From: Candidatus Avelusimicrobium alvi
Lineage (GTDB): Bacteria > Elusimicrobiota > Elusimicrobia > Elusimicrobiales > Elusimicrobiaceae
Assembly: GCA_002329395.1 (NCBI GenBank)
Contig: DCTQ01000041.1
Location: 1-6,420, forward strand
Direction of reading: 5' to 3'
DNA: 6,420 nt
Of the stretch, positions 1 to 4,635 are shown piece after piece. Each line of letters opens with the position of its first letter. Position 1 is the stretch's first letter. The notes under the pieces were generated by a model, which was not told the origin of the DNA, did no database searches, and worked only from the letters and a program-made list of their open reading frames with translations. The position numbers and the translations under genes were made by a program.

Positions 1-19
1 CTAACAGCAATACTTTCAT
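1..19 (-). CDS. 5' end of an unidentified gene, truncated by the window edge
   Basis: Reading the minus strand, an ATG at 19-17 opens a frame that gives M-K-V-L-L-L before leaving the window. It is preceded by AAGGAG at 32-27 with a 7-nt spacer, a textbook Shine-Dalgarno and start pair. A TATAAT box lies further upstream at 70-65. The six visible residues fit a response-regulator-like beginning or a signal peptide equally well, so no function can be given. It lies downstream of the structured RNA on the same strand, but the RNA's terminator and the TATAAT box between them suggest separate transcription. Confidence 0.6.
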
Positions 20-26
20 ATATAAG

Positions 27-32
27 CTCCTT
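27..32 (-). promoter_or_regulatory. Ribosome binding site of the truncated gene
   Basis: AAGGAG on the minus strand, 7 nt before the ATG at 19-17. It is the main evidence that the few codons at the window edge are a real gene start. Confidence 0.65.
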
Positions 33-64
33 AACCCCTACTATTTTTAAATTGTGCCGGAGGA

Positions 65-70
65 ATTATA
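65..70 (-). promoter_or_regulatory. Putative -10 box for the truncated gene
   Basis: A perfect TATAAT on the minus strand, which would start transcription near 58 and give a leader of about 40 nt. No convincing -35 hexamer is found 16-19 bp upstream. The promoter is either activator-dependent or a chance match. Confidence 0.4.
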
Positions 71-106
71 CTCTTGGCGGAGGCATAAATCCCCCCGGCG
101 TTTCCC

Positions 107-122
107 CCGCGCGTGAGCGCGG
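107..122. other. GC-only hairpin with a GNRA-type loop
   Basis: CCGCGC (107-112) and GCGCGG (117-122) pair perfectly around GTGA, a GNRA-class loop if read as plus-strand RNA. No T-tract follows on either strand, so it is not an intrinsic terminator. It lies between the end of the structured RNA and the TATAAT box at 65-70. Apart from this hairpin and that box, I see nothing recognisable in 33-194. Confidence 0.35.
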
Positions 123-194
123 AAGAAAAATACAGGAGGAATCCAGACGGGAAAGAATAGGGAAGTCAAACAGGGCGGTAAACCGGAGTGATGC

Positions 195-252
195 AAAAAA
201 CGGCTGCCTAAATCTAAGTCAATGAGAGTCGCCTTAGTCATTAAACAGCCGT
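195..252 (-). terminator. Rho-independent terminator of the structured RNA
   Basis: On the minus strand ACGGCTG (252-246) pairs with CAGCCGT (206-200), continuing into a run of six T (200-195). A second 5-bp helix, CTAAG/CTTAG (237-233 with 218-214), sits inside. The 14-nt apical loop carries GACTCTCATTGA, which is the partner of the upstream pseudoknot strand. A functional pairing element in a terminator loop is unusual. Confidence 0.7.
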
Positions 253-481
253 AGTTTCGCTTAACCTAAAAAGGTTAAACGAAACATTCGGCAGAAGGCT
301 CTCTGGGGAGCTACCCCGTTGCGCCTTCTGCCTAAACCGACTGTTTTTGGACTCTCATTGAACTTTGGTTTACCCAAAGCGCATCCTATTCTAAATAGGA
401 TTCCAAAAACAGATAAATTGTAAGTAAGCCCTCAACAGGACTTACGGGAACTTCCAGGCACCTCTCAAAGCATATGGTTAT
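195..481 (-). ncRNA. Unidentified pseudoknotted structured RNA, about 287 nt
   Basis: Transcribed on the minus strand from a promoter at 488-516 to the U-tract at 200-195. Helices by plus-strand position: 438-445/424-431 (8 bp); 402-412/341-351 (11 bp, perfect), enclosing 394-401/383-390 (8 bp) and 374-379/363-368 (6 bp); 323-332/290-299 (10 bp) with an inner GGGG/CCCC helix (314-317/305-308); 272-285/254-267 (14 bp); and the terminator 246-252/200-206 with an inner 233-237/214-218. In addition, 350-361 is perfectly complementary over 12 nt to 219-230 in the terminator loop, forming a pseudoknot. Two helices contain a pair that is G·U on the minus strand but C/A on the plus strand (260/279 and 429/440), which supports minus-strand RNA. 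I find no hallmarks of tmRNA, RNase P, SRP or 6S RNA. It has no plausible ORF. Function is unknown. Confidence 0.7.
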
Positions 482-487
482 TAGGTT

Positions 488-516
488 ATTTTAGCCTATT
501 TAGGCGGGGATTGCAA
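488..516 (-). promoter_or_regulatory. Sigma-70-type promoter of the structured RNA
   Basis: On the minus strand a -35 TTGCAA (516-511, 4/6 to consensus), exactly 17 bp, then a -10 TAAAAT (493-488, 5/6). Predicted start is near 481, just upstream of the first helices. It lies after the terminator of the patB operon, so the RNA is an independent unit. Confidence 0.6.
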
Positions 517-544
517 GCTTACGAAGAGAACCCCCTCCCGGGGT

Positions 545-578
545 AAAAATAAACCCGGCGCAGGGCTGCTGCACCGGG
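545..578 (-). terminator. Rho-independent terminator of the patB operon
   Basis: On the minus strand CCCGGTGCAG (578-569) pairs with CTGCGCCGGG (563-554) around a 5-nt loop, followed by TTTATTTTT (553-545). One pair is T·G on the minus strand but a C/A mismatch on the plus strand, so the structure belongs to the minus-strand transcript. A weaker hairpin, ACCCC/GGGGT (544-540 with 534-530), follows immediately and may be a back-up. Confidence 0.8.
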
Positions 579-626
579 GAATAAAACCAAACCGTCCGGC
601 GGTTATTCGCCGCGCGGGAGCGGCAT

Positions 627-1793
627 TTATAAAAGCGCGTCAAACACGGTTTTCATCCGGTTCAGCGCTTCGGCCAGCTGGGCCCGGGGACAGGCGAGGT
701 TTAGGCGGATAAACCCTTCCCCTTCCGCCCCGTAGAGGGACCCCGCGTTGACGCGCACGCGTCCCTTTTGCAGGAGTTCTTTGGCCAGCTCTTCGGACGT
801 GCGCCCCAGCGCCTTGCAGTTTACCCACGCCAGGTAGGTGCCCTCCAGCGGCGTTACGCGCAGCTGCGGCAGGTTCCGGGCGCAAAATTCGCACAGGAAG
901 CTGAAATTTTCGTGCAGGTACACGTTTAATTCGTCCAGCCATTCTCCCCCTTCGTTGTACGCGGCGATTAAGGCCTCCGCGCCAAAAGGCCCGATACTGC
1001 ACACTTCGTTTATGTTTAAGGCGCGGTCTATTTGGGCGCGCAGGTCTTTGTCGGCGGCCACGATGTTGGCGGTTTGCAGTCCCGCCAGGTTAAAGGCCTT
1101 GCTGGGCGAGATGCACGTAACGGAGCGGTTTAAAAAATCGGGCGACAGCGAGGCAAACGGCGTGTAGGCAATCCCGGGGGCCGTCAGTTCGCAGTGGATT
1201 TCGTCCGCCACTACGAGGATATCGTGCTTTAAGCAAATCTCCCCGATGCGCCGCAGTTCGGCTTCCGTCCAGACGCGGCCCGCGGGATTGTGCGGGTTGC
1301 AAAGCAGGAATAATTTGACGGCGGGATCGGCGGCTTTTTGTTCAAAATCGGTAAAATCCATCCGGTACGAGCCGCCGTCATACACCAGCGGGCTGGAGAC
1401 TGTTTCGCAGCCGTTGTTTTTAATGGAAGAAAAAAAGCAGTTGTATACGGGCGTTTGCACGAGCACTTTTTCCCCCGGCCGGCAAAACGCTTTGATGACG
1501 GCGGACAGGGCGGGCACGACCCCGGTGGTATACAGCACCCAGCCCGGCAAAATGGACCAGTTGTGGCGGCGTTTAAACCAGCCGGACAGCGCCGTATAAT
1601 AGGAGGCCGACGGATGCGTGTAGCCAAATACGCCGTGTTCCGCGCGTTTGACAAGCGCGGCGGTAACGGCGGGCGCGGTTTTAAAATCCATATCCGCCAC
1701 CCACATCGGGAGTACGCCCTCTTTATCCAGGTCCCACTTGACCGAATCCGTCCTCCGGCGGTTAACCGGTTCATCAAAATTATATTTCATCAT
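627..1793 (-). CDS. patB: MalY/PatB-type PLP-dependent cystathionine beta-lyase (C-S lyase)
   Basis: A 388-aa fold-type I PLP enzyme of full family length. Members cleave the C-S bond of cystathionine or cysteine S-conjugates to thiol, pyruvate and ammonia in the cytoplasm; some also act as aminotransferases. Visible family motifs are NRRRTDSVKWD (11-21), LPMWVADMDF (28-37), the phosphate-loop region TTGVVPAL (89-96), CNPHNPAG (165-172), VVADEIHCEL (194-203) with the cofactor-contacting Asp197, ISPSKAFNLAGLQ (228-240) with Lys232 as the Schiff-base lysine, and FIRLNLACPR (361-370) with Arg363 binding the substrate carboxylate. The start is ATG ATG. The first ATG (1793-1791) overlaps the TGA of the DUF3737 gene as ATGA, so translation is probably coupled. 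It is the last gene of the operon. Substrate cannot be told from sequence, and no cysteine or methionine biosynthesis genes are nearby. Confidence 0.92.
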   Translation of the reverse strand: MMKYNFDEPVNRRRTDSVKWDLDKEGVLPMWVADMDFKTAPAVTAALVKRAEHGVFGYTHPSASYYTALSGWFKRRHNWSILPGWVLYTTGVVPALSAVIKAFCRPGEKVLVQTPVYNCFFSSIKNNGCETVSSPLVYDGGSYRMDFTDFEQKAADPAVKLFLLCNPHNPAGRVWTEAELRRIGEICLKHDILVVADEIHCELTAPGIAYTPFASLSPDFLNRSVTCISPSKAFNLAGLQTANIVAADKDLRAQIDRALNINEVCSIGPFGAEALIAAYNEGGEWLDELNVYLHENFSFLCEFCARNLPQLRVTPLEGTYLAWVNCKALGRTSEELAKELLQKGRVRVNAGSLYGAEGEGFIRLNLACPRAQLAEALNRMKTVFDALL

Positions 1794-2677
1794 TTTCCCC
1801 CGCTGCGCCGGATGATTTGGCAGTTCCCCGGCGATTTGATATGTTCGTCTAAAATAATATTTCCGTAAGCGTCCGCGGTAATGGAACCCGCGCGCGGATT
1901 TTTCACGCTGGCGACGCCGCCTTTAATGTCCGCCTCCAGGGAAGCGTATTCAAAACACAGGTCGCAGGCTTGAGTCATTATACAATTTTCCAGCACCAGG
2001 CCCTCTGCGTAGCAAAGCGGCTGGGTGCCCGATATCGTGCAGTTTACCAGACGCAGGTTTTTGGAATGCCAGCCCAAATACTCGCCCGTAATTTCGGAAT
2101 CGTACACGGTTACGTTTTCCGAATTCCAAAACGCGTCTTTGGATTGGATTTTGGCGCGGCGGATTTCCACGTTCTGCGTGTATTGAAAGGAATAATTTCC
2201 TTGTAAGGTAAAATCTTCGGCGTATAGATTCTTGCCGTTTAGAAACAGGTAATCCCCTTTTTGCACGTCCACGCGGCGCAGGCGGGCGCTGCGGCAGTTC
2301 CACAAACATTCCGCGGCGTTGGGCAGCTGTACGTTTTCCAGCAGAAGCCCGTCCACTTCCCGGAACATTTTGGGCGCGTCCACGCGCGTGTTTTTCATCG
2401 TGATATTTTGGCTGTACCAAATGGCCGCGCGCCCCGTTTCCGGGAATATGCAGTCCGTAATCAGCGCGCCGCGGTTGTGCCACAGCGGATATTTGCCCGC
2501 AAAAGTACAGCGCACGGCTTCTATATTGCGGCATTCTTTGAGGGCCGATTCCCCGGGCCCCGAAAAAGAAACCTCTTCCAAGCGAACGTCGTGCGCGCCA
2601 AACAGCGGGCGTTCTTCGGTATAAGCCTGGCGGGTGATAAGGGTTAAAGCGTTTGTTTTTTCAAGTACGGCGGTCAT
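1790..2677 (-). CDS. DUF3737 family right-handed beta-helix protein
   Basis: A 295-aa protein of unknown function that I recognise as the DUF3737 family. From about residue 25 to 235 it is built of repeating rungs of roughly 20 residues, each with a pattern such as N-hydrophobic-x-hydrophobic-x-x-C/S-x-hydrophobic. Examples are NIEAVRCTF (51-59), NITMKNTRV (91-99), NVEIRRAKI (169-177), NVTVYDSEI (188-196) and NLRLVNCTI (207-215). This is typical of pectate-lyase-like parallel beta-helices. Conserved landmarks of the family are KYPLWH (62-67), AECLWNCRS (122-130), KDAFWNSENVTVYDS (180-194) and GEYLGWHSKNL (198-208). No signal peptide or membrane segment is seen, so it is presumably cytoplasmic. 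The start is 3 nt after the stop of the preceding gene, whose last codons hold its GGAGG. The end overlaps patB. No enzymatic activity is established for the family to my knowledge. Confidence 0.85.
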   Translation of the reverse strand: MTAVLEKTNALTLITRQAYTEERPLFGAHDVRLEEVSFSGPGESALKECRNIEAVRCTFAGKYPLWHNRGALITDCIFPETGRAAIWYSQNITMKNTRVDAPKMFREVDGLLLENVQLPNAAECLWNCRSARLRRVDVQKGDYLFLNGKNLYAEDFTLQGNYSFQYTQNVEIRRAKIQSKDAFWNSENVTVYDSEITGEYLGWHSKNLRLVNCTISGTQPLCYAEGLVLENCIMTQACDLCFEYASLEADIKGGVASVKNPRAGSITADAYGNIILDEHIKSPGNCQIIRRSGGK

Positions 2678-2680
2678 AAC

Positions 2681-3154
2681 TTAATTTTCCTCCCGTTCAA
2701 AGACGGCTTTTATATGGCCCGGGACGTCCAGGGCCTCCAGCCCGGTTTCTATCCGGCCCAATTTAATCAGGTTTTCCGAATAGCGGAAGTCCCGGCGGAA
2801 TATGGCCAGGTTCCCCCAGGGGGCGTAATAGGCCAGGTCCCCTTTTTGGGGCGTAAACCCGGCGGGTGCGCCTTTAGTGGACAATTTTTGGGGCAAATCG
2901 GCTATTTTTTCGGTTTGTCCGAAGTCCGTCAGTTCAAGCGTAAGCGGCAGAAGCGCCAGAAACTCCCGCGCGGCGCGGCTGTCGTTCAGGGTGGCGGACA
3001 CCGTGCGCCCCGGGACGGTAATTTTAATTTTTACAGTTGTTTTATTTGGTTGGTTCGTCATATCCTTTGCGCTCAGCGCGTAAAAAGAAATCAGCATAAC
3101 CCCGGCAGAGGCCAGTAGAGCCCAAGCGGCGGATTTGGTTTTAGTTGATTGCAT
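2681..3154 (-). CDS. Exported cyclophilin-like-fold protein
   Basis: A 157-aa protein with a basic N-terminus and one hydrophobic segment at about 8-29, read as a signal peptide or membrane anchor. There is no lipobox cysteine, and no cysteine at all. A compact domain follows from about residue 40 to 154. The domain matches the cyclophilin-like beta-barrel family found in many anaerobes: a VKIKITVPGRTVSATLNDS opening strand pair (41-59), REFLALLPLTLEL (63-75), KGDLAYYAPWGNLAIF (104-119), LGRIETGLEAL (132-142) and a final KAVFE strand (149-153). Proline-isomerase active-site residues are not recognisable, so an enzymatic role should not be assumed. The start is supported by AAGGAG at 3165-3160, 5 nt before the ATG. 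It is the first gene of the operon, 3 nt ahead of the DUF3737 gene. Its physiological role is unknown. Confidence 0.78.
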   Translation of the reverse strand: MQSTKTKSAAWALLASAGVMLISFYALSAKDMTNQPNKTTVKIKITVPGRTVSATLNDSRAAREFLALLPLTLELTDFGQTEKIADLPQKLSTKGAPAGFTPQKGDLAYYAPWGNLAIFRRDFRYSENLIKLGRIETGLEALDVPGHIKAVFEREEN

Positions 3155-3162
3155 ACCTGCTC

Positions 3163-3178
3163 CTTGCCGGCCGGCAAG
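3163..3178. repeat. 16-bp perfect palindrome overlapping a ribosome binding site
   Basis: CTTGCCGGCCGGCAAG reads identically on both strands. In the minus-strand mRNA it can fold as a 6-bp hairpin with a GGCC loop, and its 3' arm contains the AAG of the AAGGAG Shine-Dalgarno (3165-3160). It could therefore be an operator in the leader or an RNA element hiding the ribosome binding site. Confidence 0.55.
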
Positions 3179-3194
3179 TCCGGCGGCATATAAC

Positions 3195-3225
3195 AGTATA
3201 AAGTATGGAGTTTGCTCCAGGTCAA
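3195..3225 (-). promoter_or_regulatory. Promoter with MerR-type spacer dyad for the cyclophilin-like/DUF3737/patB operon
   Basis: On the minus strand a -35 TTGACC (3225-3220, 5/6) is followed by a 19-bp spacer and a -10 TATACT (3200-3195, 5/6). The spacer holds the dyad TGGAG-CAAA-CTCCA (3219-3206), which starts directly after the -35. An overlong 19-bp spacer filled by an inverted repeat is the hallmark of promoters activated by MerR-family regulators, which twist the DNA to realign the two hexamers. An alternative -10, TTTATA with a 17-bp spacer, exists but matches only 3/6. No MerR-like gene is in the window. Confidence 0.6.
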
Positions 3226-3257
3226 GGATTATTTTTATTCTTCGCCGTAAATAATGT

Positions 3258-3287
3258 TTGCGGGGCGGGGCGGGATTATTTTAAAAT
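3258..3287 (+). promoter_or_regulatory. Putative ddh promoter
   Basis: TTGCGG (3258-3263), 18 bp, then TAAAAT (3282-3287). The -10 sits within the 12-bp AT palindrome TATTTTAAAATA (3277-3288), and the spacer contains the GC-rich run GGGGCGGGGCGGG. The -35 is weak. A start near 3294 would give a leader of about 25 nt. Confidence 0.35.
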
Positions 3288-3318
3288 AGAATAACTTGCT
3301 TTTTAATAAGGAGAACCC

Positions 3319-4293
3319 ATGAGCATCAGAATCGGTATAGCGGGATATGGCAACCTGGGCCGCGGCGCGGAAGCCGCCCTGCGCCAAAACCCGGATATGC
3401 GGCTGGCCGCCGTATTCACCCGGCGCGATATTCAGCCGGCGGACAAAAATACACCCGTCGTGCCGCTTGCGCGGGCGGCGGAATGGAAAGATAAAATTGA
3501 CGTGATGATTCTCTGCGGCGGGAGCGCTTCGGACCTGCCGGAGCAGACCCCGATGCTCGCGCAGTGGTTTAACGTCGTGGACAGTTTTGATACGCACGCC
3601 AAAATCCCGGCTCATTTTGCGGCTGTGGACGCAGCCTGCCGCGCAGCCGGTACGGTGGGAATTATTTCCGTGGGGTGGGACCCGGGGCTCTTCTCGTTAA
3701 ACCGCCTGTATGCGCAGGCGGTGCTGCCGGAAGGGAAGGATTATACTTTTTGGGGCAAGGGCGTAAGCCAGGGGCATTCCGACGCCATCCGCCGCATACC
3801 CGGCGTACAAGACGCCAAGCAGTACACTCTCCCCGTGCAAAGTGCGTTAGACGCGGTGCGCGCCGGCGAAAATCCCGTTTTGTCCGTACGCCAAAAGCAT
3901 ACGCGGGAATGTTTTGTGGTGCTTGAAAAAGGGGCCGACGCGGCGCGCGTGGAGCGCGATATTAAAACGATGCCCGATTATTTTGCCGATTACGATACCA
4001 CCGTGCATTTTATTTCGCAGGAAGAACTGAAAACCCACCACGCGGGGATTCCGCACGGCGGCTTTGTGCTGCGAAGCGGCGTTACCGGCGGCGGCGCAAA
4101 CAAGCATTTAATTGAATACCGTTTAAAGCTGGATTCCAACCCGCAGTTTACCGCCGGCGTGCTGGCGGCGTATGCGCGGGCGGCGTGGCGGTTTAAGCAG
4201 GCCGGCCAGACGGGGTGCAGAACCGTGTTTGACGTTCCCCCCGCCTATCTAAGCCCCAAAACGGGCGAAGAACTCCGCGCCTCTTTGCTCTAG
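3319..4293 (+). CDS. ddh: meso-diaminopimelate D-dehydrogenase
   Basis: A 324-aa cytoplasmic NADPH-dependent enzyme that makes meso-2,6-diaminopimelate in one step by reductive amination of L-2-amino-6-oxopimelate (tetrahydrodipicolinate). The product feeds lysine and peptidoglycan synthesis. The N-terminal Rossmann fold begins with IGIAGYGNLG (5-14). Family motifs follow: CGGSASDLPEQTP (66-78), NVVDSFDTH (85-93) with Asp91, ISVGWDPGLFSLNR (116-129) with Trp120 and Asp121, FWGKGVSQGHSDAIRRI (144-160), HHAGIPHGGFV (240-250) and LKLDSNPQFTA (269-279). Asp91 and Asp121 correspond to the substrate-amine-binding aspartates of the characterised family. Length is normal. The start is set by AAGGAG with a 5-nt spacer. 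It is monocistronic: divergent from the patB operon and closed by a terminator right after the stop. No other lysine genes are beside it. Confidence 0.95.
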   Translation: MSIRIGIAGYGNLGRGAEAALRQNPDMRLAAVFTRRDIQPADKNTPVVPLARAAEWKDKIDVMILCGGSASDLPEQTPMLAQWFNVVDSFDTHAKIPAHFAAVDAACRAAGTVGIISVGWDPGLFSLNRLYAQAVLPEGKDYTFWGKGVSQGHSDAIRRIPGVQDAKQYTLPVQSALDAVRAGENPVLSVRQKHTRECFVVLEKGADAARVERDIKTMPDYFADYDTTVHFISQEELKTHHAGIPHGGFVLRSGVTGGGANKHLIEYRLKLDSNPQFTAGVLAAYARAAWRFKQAGQTGCRTVFDVPPAYLSPKTGEELRASLL

Positions 4294-4300
4294 TAACAAC

Positions 4301-4339
4301 AAAAACGCCCCGGAACCTGTTTGGCTCCGGGGCGTTTTT
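4301..4339. terminator. Bidirectional rho-independent terminator between ddh and the convergent gene
   Basis: ACGCCCCGGA (4305-4314) pairs perfectly with TCCGGGGCGT (4326-4335) around an 11-nt loop, flanked by AAAAA on the left and TTTTT on the right. It begins 8 nt after the ddh stop and lies 8 nt downstream of the stop of the opposing 77-aa gene, so it serves both transcripts. Confidence 0.88.
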
Positions 4340-4346
4340 GTGTCTT

Positions 4347-4580
4347 CTAAAAGCGCATGGTTTGTACGTCAAATTTAGCGGAGAGTTCCTGAATCAGCTC
4401 TTCCTGATTGCTGATTACTTCCAGGAGGATAATTCCTCCGGGCGCGCAGGCGCCGTCCGAAACGTCGTGCAGTCCGATGCGCGTTTTGATGCTGCAGCCG
4501 TAGCGCGTGAGCACTTCCTGCAGGCCCGCCGCGTCCTGCGTGCGGTTTTTAAGATGTATGCCGATGATGGTATGCGTCAT
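4347..4580 (-). CDS. Small TM1266-like ferredoxin-fold (ACT/NikR-C-like) protein, putative regulator
   Basis: A 77-aa protein with an alternating beta-alpha-beta pattern: strand TIIGIHLKN (4-12), helix QDAAGLQEVLTRYG (15-28), strand SIKTRIGLH (30-38), strand GGIILLEVIS (48-57), helix NQEELIQELSA (58-68) and a final strand DVQTMRF (71-77). The layout and the short RIGLH...GIILLE pattern resemble the TM1266 family, annotated in many anaerobes as an 'iron-only hydrogenase system regulator'. That functional name rests on genome association, and no hydrogenase maturation gene is visible here. No DNA-binding domain is present. The SD is GGGGG before the ATG. It has its own promoter in the 55-nt gap after the SUMF1-like gene and ends at the shared bidirectional terminator. 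Confidence 0.6.
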   Translation of the reverse strand: MTHTIIGIHLKNRTQDAAGLQEVLTRYGCSIKTRIGLHDVSDGACAPGGIILLEVISNQEELIQELSAKFDVQTMRF

Positions 4581-4599
4581 ATATTCCCCCTTTTCATTT

Positions 4600-4628
4600 A
4601 TTATATGTACCTTTAACTATAAGCGCAA
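4600..4628 (-). promoter_or_regulatory. Promoter of the 77-aa gene
   Basis: On the minus strand TTGCGC (4628-4623), 17 bp, then a perfect TATAAT (4605-4600). The predicted start is about 13 nt before the ATG, so the ribosome binding site would lie almost at the 5' end of the transcript. It sits between the stop of the SUMF1-like gene and this gene, and allows separate expression. Confidence 0.5.
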
Positions 4629-4635
4629 GAGGGAA

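Noticed and set aside
47..241. 64-codon minus-strand open frame
   Set aside because: It runs through the terminator of the structured RNA and over the TATAAT box, has no ribosome binding site, and its composition (runs of P, F, R) looks like translated non-coding DNA.
195..481. tmRNA, RNase P RNA, SRP RNA, 6S RNA or a T-box/cobalamin/lysine/SAM riboswitch
   Set aside because: No TTCRANYC T-arm or tag ORF, no GAGGAAAGUC/ACAGAA core, no SRP apical motif, no 6S single large bubble, no GGGUGG T-box sequence. A short GAGAGGTG stretch near the 5' end recalls SAM or lysine leaders, but their remaining core sequences are absent.
195..481. Retron msr-msd or IscB/TnpB-associated guide RNA
   Set aside because: The only adjacent downstream gene begins MKVLLL and shows nothing of a reverse transcriptase or nuclease in the visible part. 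No terminal a1/a2 repeats or transposon ends were seen.
1338..1868. 176-codon plus-strand open frame
   Set aside because: Antisense to the conserved N-terminal half of the C-S lyase and the end of DUF3737; composition follows the reverse complement of those motifs.
3261..3274. G-quadruplex in the G-rich run upstream of ddh
   Set aside because: Only three adjacent G-tracts are present (GGGG, GGGG, GGG), and a canonical intramolecular quadruplex needs four.
3235..3615. 126-codon minus-strand open frame opposite ddh
   Set aside because: Overlaps the ddh Rossmann fold on the other strand and would cross the divergent promoter region; no ribosome binding site.
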